This document shows, one piece after another, positions 10,290-21,881 of a DNA stretch of 64,000 bases (positions within the stretch are counted from its first letter, which is position 1; the number at the start of each line of letters is the position of its first letter). The DNA is taken from the NCBI GenBank assembly GCA_011800155.1, contig CM022368.1, positions 3,720,001-3,784,000 of the forward strand, written 5' to 3'. This DNA comes from Flammulina velutipes. Taxonomy: Eukaryota; Basidiomycota; Agaricomycetes; Agaricales; Physalacriaceae. The notes below the pieces were generated by a model that saw only the letters and a list, made by a program, of their open reading frames with translations, was not told the origin of the DNA and made no database searches. The translations under genes were made by a program, and so were the position numbers.

Positions 10290-10825
10290 GCGCGAGCGGT
10301 GAAGGAGGAGAACATTCGGCAGATGGATGACGTGCAGGTAAACCATTCATCGTCTTACTGGGACTTATCTTACCGACTGTAGTCGCTAGATTGGTGATGT
10401 CAGGCTTCTTAAGGGTAATGTTCAACTCCTGCTCATGTCCGGCTGGAGTCTTCTGACTACCTTTCCCTCCCTGTAACGTACAGTTTCACTCACGGCGCGG
10501 ATTTAGCACATCATGCGACCATTGGTCTACTTGGCAAGACTGATAGTGCTTCAGCTCTCGACCGGGTTGGCTAGCATTGCAGTTAACCAAAAGCCACTCT
10601 TGACACCGATGCTAACGTACCGTTTGTCGCTCGTAGATTCTTTGTGGAATTATTGACAACCCTTTCTTCCGAGTTGTGCAGAAGAGGGAAGTTAATAACG
10701 TACAATATCGCTGCGCCACTTCTGCCAAAGGTGGAGAAACTTCGGAAATGTGGCTGTTGATTGCCTGGTATTGCCGCTCTTGTTGTGATCTCCACCACTA
10801 TTCAGCTTTTGACTGGTTTGACTTG
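10290..10825 (+). pseudogene. decayed tandem copy of the protease 3' end
   Basis: This stretch follows the last three exons and 3' flank of the upstream aspartic protease in order. The segment ggtgatgtcaggcttcttaagg (near 10393) matches the exon-6 end, a 21-base exact match (gactgatagtgcttcagctc plus t, 9907-9927 against 10538-10558) lies in exon 7, and the membrane-anchor segment and the downstream ttttgactggttt also recur. The frame is broken by indels and no start exists. It is a partial direct duplication that has lost coding function. Confidence 0.8.
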
Positions 10826-11029
10826 CGCCTCACTCTCTGTAAGCCTAAACAGAGATGGAAGACGTTTATTCTCCCTACATCTTCGACACTCCAATAGTTT
10901 TCTGATCGAGCACGAAATCTTATCACACAAAGTCGCGCGTCTACAACGACATACAACTACCACAGGGTCTGCTGACTTGTTTGTCAAATTACCCCATCCC
11001 CAGATTCCTTACTCTTATCGATACCCGGC

Positions 11030-11038
11030 TATATAAAG
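11030..11038 (+). promoter_or_regulatory. TATA box of the PhyH-type dioxygenase gene
   Basis: The sequence tatataaag lies about 40 bp upstream of ATG 11077 and is the only TATA-like site in that flank. Confidence 0.6.
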
Positions 11039-11076
11039 GCGGAGAGATGAGCGTTTAATGATTCCACGAACCCACC

Positions 11077-12291
11077 ATGGCCCCCGTCCAGCTTTCCCCC
11101 ACTGAGAAGACCCCCCAGCTCGATCTCAACGTTACTTACGGTGACTTCAGAGACGAACTGGCTCGCAATGGCTTTTGCGTAGTCCCTGGTATTCTCTCGC
11201 AGGAAAAATGCGACCATTACATCGACAGGATGTACACCTGGTTGGAAAGCTTTGGCCTTGGGTACAAGGTAAGTCCGAAACACCGAAACCAGATATGCTC
11301 TAATGCACATACAGAAAGATGATCCTGCGACATGGGTTGAGGACAAGCTCCCTGTCTGCCACAAAGGAGGATTGTACAACAACTATGGTGTCGCACACGA
11401 GCAATTCCTGTGGGACTTGCGCTCTGAGCCGGAGCTCACCAAACCCTTCGAAACTCTCTGGAATACTGACGAGCTCATGGTCGGTTTCGACGGATGCAAC
11501 ATCTCGCTTCCTCTCATGGTCAAGCCCGGCGATTTTGCCGGAAAGCCCTGGCCTCATGTTGACCAAAGCCCTCTTCGGAAACACTTGCATTGCGTACAAG
11601 GGATCATCAACCTGTACGACAACGGTCCAGAGGATGGCGGACTCCTGGTTCTCAAGGGCAGCCGAGACGTGTACGAGGAAATCTTCAAAGTCTTCGAGAA
11701 GGACAAGCCTGCCGAAGGGTGGACTACCGACGATAGTAAGATGCTATCCTTCTTCAGTATCCCGTAACTAATCTATACATGATCTTCTACAGCCCACCTC
11801 TTCAGCGACGAACAAATGGCGTGGCTTGAGTCCCAACCTGGCGCAGAATGGCACAAAGTCTGCGCCAAAGCCGGTGATCTCATCCTGTGGGACTCTAGGT
11901 TGTGCCACTACGGAACTCCTCCCAAGAGCAACAACCCTCGTATTGCTGCATGTAAGTTGTCTATACATCGTATGTTGGCTTCCATTTGACAAAACACGCA
12001 GACGTTTGTTATAAGCCAGCGTCGTTGATCACGCCTGAACTTCTCGCCCTCAAACTCAGGTTATACGAGGAGATGCTCAATACGGTGAGTCTAATTCTTG
12101 TTGAGTCCGTCTACTTGATTTGACTTCCTACGCAGACGCACGATGGGACTCTTCCTCACGGGGTGAGGCGTCCAGTACCACAACGCAGGGGATACGACGT
12201 CGACCCCGCCTGGCTCGTTCGTCAGGTTCCTGATAAACGACCAGTCCTCTCACAGAAGGCTAGACAGCTGGCCGGTCTCGAAGCATATTGA
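11077..12291 (+). CDS. phytanoyl-CoA dioxygenase (PhyH) family Fe(II)/2-oxoglutarate oxygenase
   Basis: Exons 11077-11268, 11315-11735, 11793-11951, 12002-12084 and 12136-12291 give 336 residues. The double-stranded beta-helix carries the iron ligands HVDQ (H-x-D) and, later, SRLCHYGTPP with the distal histidine; DGGLLVLKGSRDVYEE precedes it. Such fungal enzymes hydroxylate small molecules, but the substrate cannot be inferred; true phytanoyl-CoA activity is not implied. No targeting signal is visible, so a cytosolic protein is likely. The 12292-12570 gap to the convergent GH55 gene holds only 3' flanks. Confidence 0.82.
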
Positions 12292-12570
12292 GGATTGTAC
12301 AGTGCTATGTAAAGTATGCCTGTTGTATAAGATGACGATAATGTACAATGATTTTCTGTACCAATAGATTGGAAGCCAGGTCTTTATGTATCGTAGTACG
12401 CCTATCCAAGAGTGAAGACCGTCACATTTCCTACTGCGCCACAGAGAGTATGCATTGTGTGGTATAGGTATACAATTGTTCCCCATCATTGCGGGTACGA
12501 ATTCGTCGCGAGTAATACTACAGCCCATGATTTAATAAATACGATGACACCCGCTTGGAAAATCTACTTT

Positions 12571-15500
12571 TTATGAGCGACTCCATGCTGTAACGGTGCT
12601 GGAGAAACCGTTGATGTTGGCACTCTGCTTGATGATACCAACACCGTTTATACTAAGCTGGTTGGTTGTCGCAACAGTGTTTAGGCTGTAGATGGTTATG
12701 GAGGACTCGGAATCTATGTCGATCATGTGGGACTGGCAATCCCGGGTGTCTAAACATTCTTGGGTGTAGTTCTATTGAAGGTATGGATCAGCAAAGGCCA
12801 TGGCGTAGATTGAAAGAGACGTACGTCGAAGAAGCTATACAGTCCAGCGCCTGTGAGAAGTATTATCAATACGGACCATTCACCATTCAGAACCCAGAAC
12901 TCACCGAATATGATGATGTCTTGCGATTGAACGACTCGAAGACCGAGGGCTACATTCATCTCCCCACCGAAAGATGGATCATGGTAGGCAGCATTGACGG
13001 TGAATGGTTCAGGTGCTAACGGCTTAGGTTGGTAGTAAGGCTGTCCAACCCTCGTCAGTCACGCCCAACGAGTTATTCAAACAACGTAGTCACCGTTTCG
13101 GTTTGAATGAGACCCATGTAGTGGTTGGCAGCGTTTACAAGATTGAACTGGTAGAGCGTGTGATGTTCAGCTAAGCAATCGTCAGTCCACAATCAATCAT
13201 GGTTAGGAAGCACATACAGCCTGTAGAATAGTTAGACATGATAACATCCGGAAGAAATGATGACATACCAGGTCCGATGAGCCAGACCGGTCCCTTGGAT
13301 TCAGAGAGAATTCCACGACCAGAATACAGAGAGACTCGGGAGTAACCATCGCCGTCCAGATCGTGGTCGGCGAGCCATACCCAAGAACCCTTGATAATTT
13401 CAGGTTAATACTCTTCCAGCCCGCCATATGCTGAGAAACGACTAACTTCGTGGTAAGCGGTTGACCCTTCAGTCAAATGAAGAGCAAGGAATGCCGCAAA
13501 ACAGTTGGCGTATCCACCTGCTCCACTTGAAGGACACGTCGTAGCTTCTAGGTTGGTTCCCGCAGCTAGATCAGGAGTGAGCAAAGACGAGCGGCTCAAT
13601 CATGATTCGAAGACATACAACCACCAAGTCTAGTAATGTCTGCATCAGATGTCTGCTCAGGATTTTGGAGAGAATGAACACTTACCTGATGTGAGTATCC
13701 CACATACCAGCACCTCCTTGGACACCATCGGGTTGAGCAACATTCCATTCGACAACGATAGCACCGGGAGCTGTAAGAGGTTTAGCGTTAGCTCAACAAC
13801 GCTGCAAAAACACTTACTAGGCCCAATAGTCATGAAAAGCATATCGGAAATTTCAGTAATTCCTTTCGACCCAGACTCGCCGACCTTAATAACGGGCTTG
13901 GGGTTCGAGATGTCCTGGAAAGCACTTCCTCTGCCAGCAATGACGGACCACGCTTCGCCAACAATTTGAGTTCCAGCGGGAATAGTTAAAGTATCAGTGA
14001 TAACGTAGGTACCAGCATCGAAGAAAATGATGCTGCATCCAGCGTGCTAACAATGACGCAAATTTGAGCATGCCCAAGGCCCCGCAGAGCAATAAGCAGT
14101 ACGCACCTTGGCGAATACGTCTCGGAGGGCTGCAGTATCGTCGGTAGATCCATCTCCAACGGCACCATTGTCCTTGACACTGACAAATTGACTCGCAGCA
14201 TACGATTCATATTGAGGGTGCATCTTGCCGAAAATATGACCACTGCCATCAAGTAGAACAGCAGGCTTGTTAACCGCCACAATGTCGCCTTGAACAAACC
14301 TGCCAGTAGGGTTGGTTCCGGTGTAGATGTTACCTTGTCCCCAGGACGCGATAGTCTTCGTTCCACCCTCCAATAGAACGGGGCCGTTCAATACGGAGAC
14401 TGCCACGGGTACGTTTGTAAGTTGGATGTTGTTTAGCACAAGGGAACCAGCAAGCGAAGTGGTAGCGACCGAGGAACGAAGGAAGATGGGCGTGTTGGAA
14501 ACGACAGCATCTATGATGGCCTCAGCGCCGACGCTCTGGGTCTCCTGTGTCGTGCCACCAGTGGTCAAGTCAAATCCGACCTTGCACAGATCCGTCAACT
14601 CGACATTGCTTGAAGCTACTATAGGCAAACTTACCTGGCAGTTGTTAATTGTAACGCGTTGGAAAGTCCAGCCCCAGTTCCAGATACCGTAGATTGCAGT
14701 GTTTGCGTTGTTGACAGTAACGTTTCGAACTGTGAACCTAACGCCCGCTGGGATCAAAGTGGTTGTATGCCACGCTGAAGGTGCTTACTGTTGATTTCCA
14801 ACCCACATACCAAACCTTCCTCCATTGAAGACAAGATCGCCCATATAGCCACCTGAGCCATTCTCCATCCATATACCCTGGTGGTTAGTACCAGCAGCAG
14901 TGGACATATCGACGACAATGTTCATTAGGGAGGTCGCTTGCGAAACCTGCCAGTGAATTCCTGTAGCGGTCGAAGCGGTGGGCATTCTGCGTGGAATTAG
15001 AAACAGCAAGTAGGGGAAGGCGAGCTGACGTACCTGGTCAAGTCAATCCTCAAGTTACGGACAGAACGGAAACTGTGATAATTGTTCAATGTCAATCATT
15101 CCGACCAAGATCGCGAGGACTTGCAAGTTATTTGTGTTGAAGTACCAGCCGGCACCACTTCCGCCGTCGATGTATGGGTCAGCATCTAATAAGACTCTGA
15201 TATCAATTTCCACGACTTCATTGTTGGAGGATATTCATACCAATGACAGCAAGGCCAACGAAAGAAGCTGAGGCTTGAATTGTGGGCAAGACCTTCGCGT
15301 CTCCTATCAGCTGACTGTAGTAGTACGCGATGATGGGTCTGGAGACAACATATGTCCTATCCAAAGAATCAGTGTCGATAGTTGGTTGATATCGCGAAGG
15401 ACATACCCGCTTGGGAAATAAATAACGGCAGGTGAGACGCTGTAAGAGAATGTCAGTGGCTATTTGAAGTACGCGCAAATGGAAACAGACGTGGTCGAGT

Positions 15501-15871
15501 TACAAGCGTTGGTGACACCGATTGAGCCACCACAACGATTTCCAGTACTAATGGCGGCACTAAAATGTTGTCAGTAAGCCTAATAGCATCTGACCAGATG
15601 GTACCACGTACTTGATAGCGGCCGTATCGTCGGTGACACCATCTCCAACTGCGCCAAAGTCCTTGACATTACGGAAAACCTGGTAAGAAGCTGGATTTCT
15701 ATTGAACGCGGCGGTTCCCTGGTGCTTGATAGATTGAAGCCAGTAAGGATCAGAAGCAGCAGCTGTGCCCGCGGAAAGAGGCACGCTGCAAGCAATTCCG
15801 AGCGAGGAAACGAGTGTGAACATGCAGCTCAAAGCTGCAGCCAAAAGGAGAGTGGGGGCAGAGATTGCCAT
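12571..15871 (-). CDS. GH55 exo-beta-1,3-glucanase, 18 exons
   Basis: Exons run 15871-15612, 15559-15491, 15439-15407, 15356-15241, 15185-15125, 15072-15034, 14986-14789, 14737-14635, 14580-14107, 14046-13818, 13770-13686, 13629-13622, 13565-13447, 13389-13269, 13170-13094, 13040-12905, 12850-12825 and 12771-12571; together 784 residues in frame. After a signal peptide, two beta-helix halves each open with the pectate-lyase-like motif (VKDFGAVGDGVTDDTAAI; VKDNGAVGDGSTDDTAAL), the hallmark of GH55. The second half has WVWLADHDLDGDG and GAGLYSFFDNYTQECL. The enzyme is secreted and releases glucose or short units from beta-1,3-glucan, for wall turnover or feeding on other fungi. Intron 5 uses a GC donor, and exon 12 is only 8 nt. 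Confidence 0.9.
13622..13629 (-). other. 8-nt micro-exon of the GH55 gene
   Basis: Exon ACTTGGTG between two GT-AG introns. Including it restores THIRLGAAGTNL, the conserved GH55 segment; skipping it shifts the frame. Confidence 0.75.
15071..15126 (-). other. GC-AG intron in the GH55 gene
   Basis: The donor reads TT|GCAAGT and the acceptor TTATCACAG, at about 15124 to 15073. Splicing gives NNFFRSVRNLRIDLTR in frame. The GCAAGT donor matches the usual GC-type consensus. Confidence 0.75.
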
Positions 15872-15938
15872 GATTGAGAAGAGAGTCTGCGGAAGAATGG
15901 AACCGATGCTTTGCTGCCTCGTCGGAAACATTGGCCAT

Positions 15939-15945
15939 CTTTATA
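15939..15945 (-). promoter_or_regulatory. TATA box of the GH55 gene
   Basis: TATAAAG on the minus strand, 68 bp before ATG 15871. Confidence 0.55.
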
Positions 15946-16010
15946 GTCGTTGCTAGCCCAGGAGGATGCACACTGCCCAATTCTCACATGATACTCAAGC
16001 CATCTGGGCT

Positions 16011-16510
16011 TTAAATTTCGATGCTTAAATCGTGAATGGCCCCGGATTGCTTACCGGCGAAATACTCGTCGATCTTGAAACCAAAAGAATACCGCATGGG
16101 AGTGGCGTAAGAAGGGTGAAGTTCCTGGGAAGTCCAGAATACCCAAGCGTGGTTGGGCGTCATTCCCCTCGTCGTGAATAGACTCATGATTTGAGTTGCA
16201 CCTGGTCGTCGATATGCTGATAGCGACGGAAAGATATCCCTGCGAATTGTAGCTGTTAGACTTGTGGGATTGTCGGTCTTCCATGCGGAGGCTGGTTCTT
16301 GGAGATCATCGGTCCATAATGAATTAGATAGTAGAGGACTCAGGAAGACCCAGTTGCTTTGGCTGGTTGAAGTCGATATCTGATATCCAGCGAATGAAAC
16401 TGCGAGTGCGAAAGCTTTGTTCTCTTAACACTGGCACGAGTATTACTGCAGAGAATGGTAGGACAGTACGTTTGAGGGGAAAGACCGGAATCATTTTTCG
16501 AACGATCGAC
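16011..16510 (-). CDS. hypothetical protein, gene model unresolved
   Basis: An open frame of about 140 codons ends at a TAA at 16011-16013 and reads NKAFALAVSFAGYQIST, then NWVFLSPLLSNSLWTDDL and, near the end, TPNHAWVFWTSQELHPSY and MRYSFGFKIDEYF. It begins in a hydrophobic stretch. Upstream, an in-frame stop near 16435 blocks it from ATG 16496; joining them needs a 25-base intron, which is too short to trust. I do not recognise the family. It may be a small gene with a mis-resolved first exon, or a remnant. Confidence 0.3.
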
Positions 16511-16781
16511 AACAATTGATCGTCTTGCCGCTATCGATGCCGTGAGATGCCGTTGTGGCGCAAGAACTGTGAAGATCTTCGTCGATCGGCCACGATCACT
16601 ACCACTCAGTCACGGCACATATCATAGCTTAATGGTTTAAACCAAGTGTCAAATAGATTAGATACATAGTCATGCAATATGTAGAGATTATAACACGCCG
16701 AAAAGTAAGAACATGACGATGAAAAACATGAGCAATAGAACCTACGAAAACAGACCAATAAAAACGTCATGTAACTAAAAG

Positions 16782-19700
16782 TCACCCAGGATCATTGACA
16801 TCCACCCGATCCCGTACATCTCTCCCTCGAAAACGTCGAATAACAGGCACTTTGAACGACTGGGTCATAGGCTGCGCACTCTGCGACCCGTCCTGAGATG
16901 GTGTCGGGACGGGTACTTTGAAGGACGTCGCCGATGGCTGCGCACTGCGAGTGCGGGAAAAGTTATTCGCTAAGCGATCCTCCGCAGGCGTCAAATTGGA
17001 GTGGGAATGGGAAGAAGACGACGACATCGGTGAATAGGGACGAGGCGTAGTCGCCGATGTTGGCGCGAATGAAGATACATGCAGAAGAATGGCAAACTCT
17101 TCAGTCGAGTTCGTCAACTTGTACATGTTGTTCCTCAATGCACTCGACCGGGTTCCGTTGTACGTTTTTACAACGTTAGACAGTTGGACGACACACTAAG
17201 GGTAGGAATCAGAAAAATGAGCCTCGAAAGGTAAAGTAAGTTTTACCTTCAAGAACGAATGCGCATCTTCTCTCAAGGTGCCTCTGTCTGCTACTGTTGA
17301 ATCGCCATCTTTCATCCCTCGAGTTAGTTCAGCCAGTCTCCGAGTAACAACTCTGGCTCGGTCCAGGCACTCCCTCATGTCTCTCTGTGCCTCCAGTACA
17401 TCTTCTAGCACGTCCTCCATCATGTCCCAAACCGTCGGTGCAACATCCACAGCATTTTGGACGGCTTGCAAGGCTTCCTTGTCCACCTGTATCTTGGAGC
17501 TCGAAGATAAATCCAGGACGGGGGTCCTCCCAGGAATCTTGGGAGACGACGATGAGGAGCCAGGTGAAGATGCCAACGATCCAGCACGAGAGTGAGGTGC
17601 GCGCGAGCTTTCGCCTTGCGACGTATTGCTATAAGGACTCGTCGGTGAAGGAGAAGAAATGGTCAAAGCCATTGGTGCCAACGTCCCTTGACGCTTCACT
17701 ACGCGTCGGGACGAACTAACACTCGTATTTTGTCCAGTAATGGCCCTGGACAGCGGAGGAAGAGGAACGTCGTCGTAAGAAGGTAAAGTTTTCCCAATCT
17801 CCACATCCTTGGAACTGAATGAGCCCGCGTGCCGCCTCGCAACTCTAATCCTTTCGCTAGCTACACCGTTTGCCGGGTGCCGTAAAGAAGGTAAGGATGA
17901 GGACTGGTCTGCAGGCGATTGGGAGGCAGATGACGGAGTAGATGCTGAATATGCTTCAGATCCCATGGTACTGGGCGACGGAGTCGGATGGGTCCTACCG
18001 CGCAGAAGTGGCTTAATCGCCTCTATATGTGGGACCATGGCCTGCCATGCCCACGAAACTTCCGCTGCGGCACCGTATAACACCAATATCATCGACCTGA
18101 CATACCGCGCATCGTCACCAGCAGCGATGACTTTGAGCTGTAAGGAAAGGACACTGACAGCCTTGCCAAAGACTGCCACCGTGTCTTTGCAGCTTTTGAC
18201 GACCCCTCGACAAACAGAAGGAGACGGTATAGCCTTCCGGCTTATTGCGTCAAACCGGTCAAGGGAGCTGATGAGGTGCATCATATCCACACTGGCGGGG
18301 TCGAGAAGTTTCCGAAGAATGGAGGAGAGACGGTCGTCTATGGCGTAAATGGTATAATGCTCCAGAGTCTGATAGATCTGGGAGACAGCAAATAATATGC
18401 TGCGTGCACAATCAATCAAAGAAGTCAAGGGTTTAGGGATTGCGTCTGAAATGAGGGTGACCGGAAGAGTAGAGAGACGTCGGAAATACGAATTTCTCTC
18501 GAATGTCATGGAAGATGGGTGAGGTCCGGGTGGTGATGTTTGTGAGGAGTCTTTACCGAAAGGTCGAGAACGGAAGCCAGAGCTGACGGAAGAGCCGGAG
18601 TCCTGGCGTTGGGAAAGGGGAGAGGGTATCGAAAAATCTTCCGAGACTTTGGGTTTCGGTGGCATCCCTGGTGGTTTCCTCGCCGACGCGAAAGGAAAAC
18701 GGGCGGTGCGCAAGTCGGGCATACTCTTCTTTCCTGTGAGATCAAGAGGTCTCGTATCTCGCGTCCCACTGGCGTATGAGGCATTTCGACCATGCTGTTG
18801 CTCTCTGGCCAGTATGTCGCCATTATGTGTTGGGCTGTGGTGTCCATGTGCCTCATTAATAGAGAAGGAATCCGAGTCCGCGGGACTAGGAAGATAGCTC
18901 TCGAAAGAGCGGGTGGGAGATGATCCGCCACTGGCTAGGATACCTAGATGCAGTGGCGGTGGACGCTCGAGCTGACCGTAAGAGGATGATGGAGTTTCCA
19001 AGTCGGACTCGGCGACAGATGAAGATGTAGACATGTTGGAGTCTATTGAGAATGATCTGGCGTGCGGCGTTACTCCTTCGTCAAATTCAGCCTCAGAGAC
19101 TGGAAATCCAGACCATTCGCTGAAGTTGTCCTCCCTATATCAATGCCGTTAGAAAAGCAGGCCCAAGGGGGGAGCTGACATACATTTTGGACACATCAAC
19201 ATAACCAGAGTCCTCGGGGTCAGCGGTGTCTCTCTCTATCCACGTCTGCAGTGCATTCACCCACTCCTTCATTGCTTCCGGCGTAGAGAATGTAGAGGGG
19301 CGGTCCATAACCGCGCTAGGCGGCCATTCGATAGGGTTGCGTTCCACCTCTAGGATACATAGATTGTGGAATTTTGAGATGTATTCCGGGAGTCTTGTGA
19401 CCTTGTTGCGAGATAGGCAAAACACCTATGGAGCGTGTTAGAGAGAGTATTGCGAGGGTGGATGTGGGATACAGACCCTAAGCTTCAACAAGCCCCCCGG
19501 ACGAATCGGCAGTCGTTTAATCTTATTGTGGCTAATGTCCAGCGTGTCGAGGGAAGGCATGAGGGTAAGCTGGCGAAAGGTGAGCTAAAGAGCGTCGACA
19601 AGCATCCATCCTAGCGTGCTTACAACTTCTGGAAATGCCGTAAAAGAGTTTCCTTTGAGATTCAGATACCGTAAACGCGACAGCATCGCGAACTGCATAG

Positions 19701-20096
19701 GCAGTGTCGTCAAGTGATTGCTTCCCAGGGCAATTCTGGGCAGGTAACCCAATAAGTAGAGTGTTACGCGGGCATAAAGGCGACGTACCGCTCGACGTAG
19801 CTTTCCTCGTCCGACCTGTTCCCTATGGTTGCTAATTCCTCTGCTGCCGCCAATCCGATGTCTGTGAGGCCCTTCTTCATGAATATGAGCGTAGCGCCAT
19901 TGTCCTCCGAGGCAGAAAGTGCGTCTTCGACATGAGAATGGGACAAGGATATTGGCGGGTAAGAGGAGCTTTTCGACCACGGCGAGGAATACATTGAGCG
20001 ATCCACTTCGAGCGAAGATGAAGACTTGTTCATCTTCATCGGCGTCGTCGAGGAGCTCATCAGGTCGGAGCGGTCATGCGGCAGTTGGTAAGGCAT
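16782..20096 (-). CDS. SOG2: SOG2-type leucine-rich-repeat protein of the RAM/MOR signalling pathway
   Basis: Six exons (20096-19789, 19735-19624, 19569-19477, 19425-19184, 19134-17247, 17195-16782) give 1018 residues. After a Ser-rich start come leucine-rich repeats: ALGSNHLTTLPMQF, LRYLNLKGNSFTAFPEV, LDTLDISHNKIKRLP, LRVFCLSRNKVTRLPEYI. A long Ser/Pro-rich linker leads to the SOG2 domain (from about FERNSYFRRLSTLP through YTIYAIDDRLSSILRKL and SLQLKVIAAGDDARYVRSM). In yeast, Sog2 is part of the RAM network with the NDR kinase Cbk1, which controls polarised growth and cell separation. ATG 20096 is the first in frame; ATG 20060 is an alternative. The 3' end has a Ser/Thr-rich low-complexity tail. 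Confidence 0.85.
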
Positions 20097-20260
20097 GCGG
20101 CGTCGGCTTCGACGTCGACGTCCACAACAAAGCCAACAACCTCAACTTGTTCAACTTTGAATTGCCGCTCGTGGGACTTGTGGCTGTGCCTGCCTCCGCC
20201 GAACCTCCCCTCGACAACCGTTGTTCATCGTTCGGAGATTTTACAATTGCATTTGTATAT

Positions 20261-21873
20261 TCAGAACCACATAGACACTGAGAAACTAATAGCGTCCGCC
20301 CGCATTGCATGCCACCATCCCGGAGGAAAAAACAACACGTCCCCGGCTTCCAGTGTCACCCACATCGCTTCAGGAGCTACCCTCTGCCAAAAGTCAGGAT
20401 GCTCGCCTCTGTCCGCTTGAAATACGTCAACGCGCGACGTGTTCCCCATCAAGGGGTCCTCTCCATCGGCCACGCAAGGCTGGGAAGTACCGCCTGATGA
20501 TGGCTGTCCCGGCGCTGCGTACGAATACATGTAATCTGAACACTCCGGAGGGGCTAACCAAACGGTCTTCTTCCCTACAATCTGTACTGCCGACCATCAT
20601 AAGTAGATGCCAAATCACACAAAAGAACGAGGTACCATAGATGTTAAAGTAGGGATCCTGCGATGCATCAGATAGGGCACCTTCATACAAAAAATAGAAA
20701 CCGTTTACGTACCGTATGCGCTGGAGAGACTGTGCCCTTTGGTCCGAGCCATGTGTTCAGTACAAGCTGTTCTTCGTTGCCCGGAGGGGCATAGTTCTCG
20801 TAGTTGTGAGGTGCCGGAGGAGCGGTGAAAACGTAGTCAGGGATTACAATGTCGTCCCGCAATTTGGGAAACTGCATGAACAGCCCGTGTTGCGCCAAAT
20901 ACAAGGGTGCTTCGCCTGGCGAGTTCGAATGCAGGGACTGCAGAAATATGTCCCATTCTGCTATTTCTTGTTTCCAATCGGCAGTACGATAGTCAGAGCC
21001 CACCTCGACGGGCACGACGCGTCCAGGACCGGAAACAGAGCGAAGATACTCGACAGAATGCCATGGATGTTCGTTCAAAGCAGGCCACCCTTGTGCGTAT
21101 CGTCGCAGAACAAAAGGCGCGTGAGAGTAGTTATTGCGAAAAGCCGACAAAGAAGGCGCAATGGACAAGATAGGGACAGAACAAGTGGCACTGGCAGGGC
21201 GCGCATCCATTGTATTCTCCCGTTGTACCTGTAGATCGGGACATGTGCAGCTGGGACAAGAGACTCCATCTTGAAATCTTCCGATGAGAACATGAATCAA
21301 ATCAAGGCGGGAGGCGCCACCAGTCGTGATGATAACCCGGTCAAGGATCCCGATTGCGTCAAGGTAATTTGACGCGTCGAGACTCAGCAGAATATGGACG
21401 TCCGTCGCGAACTGTCGCCAGCACAGTACGGACGCGCCTTTCGCTGTGGAAAGCGTCAGGTATGCTGTGCGCGCAAGATCTTTCAACGGTTCTTTGTAAT
21501 TCTCCCCGTTGGTGTACAAAGCGGCTGAAAGGGCTCGCAGACGATCAAAAACGTCCTTTCCGCAAGTCATTAGTACTGCAGTACAATGAGGATTCGATTC
21601 TTCCGAGATGTGTGAAATGATCTACAGGCCGTCTCTGGGAGCTGCTCGTCGTCAAACGCGTCCAGCAATCGAGCAACATACTGCTTCGTCCAATGCATGA
21701 CAACAGAAGGATGGAATATCGGCAGATCAAGGATGCACGAAAATAATTCAAGCTCCGATTCAGACTCCGCTTCAATTTGACAAGAGGGAGAAAGAATAAA
21801 AGGACCTCGCTCCAGAGGCCCCGTGGGAAAATTCCATCCAAATTATCGGCCCGGACGGGTAGCTTACATCCAT
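20261..21873 (-). CDS. JmjC-domain hydroxylase, JMJD5/KDM8-like
   Basis: Exons 21873-21868, 21764-21626, 21533-20713, 20657-20636 and 20586-20261 give 437 residues in frame. The N-terminal helical part (SLSAALYTNGENYKEPLKDL) precedes APFVLRRYAQGWPALNEHPW, the usual entry to this JmjC class. The iron-binding motif H-T-D spans the exon 3/4 junction (SPAHT, DPYFNIY), and the distal histidine is in FPPGWWHAMRA. JMJD5 proteins are Fe(II)/2-oxoglutarate hydroxylases with arginyl-hydroxylase activity, nuclear or cytosolic. The 6-nt first coding exon is an inference: it gives the right phase and the only nearby ATG, but needs transcript support. The start faces the MOT1 start 8 bp away. Confidence 0.82.
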
Positions 21874-21881
21874 AAACGGCA
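21874..21881. promoter_or_regulatory. 8-bp gap between divergent JmjC and MOT1 start codons
   Basis: ATG of the JmjC gene ends at 21873 on the minus strand and ATG of MOT1 begins at 21882 on the plus strand. Each gene's leader must therefore overlap the other gene's first exon or intron. Both first coding exons are tiny (6 and 11 nt) and are followed by introns. Confidence 0.55.

Noticed and set aside
12666..13019. Plus-strand frame of 117 codons
   Set aside because: Antisense of the last GH55 exons, which carry clear GH55 motifs on the minus strand.
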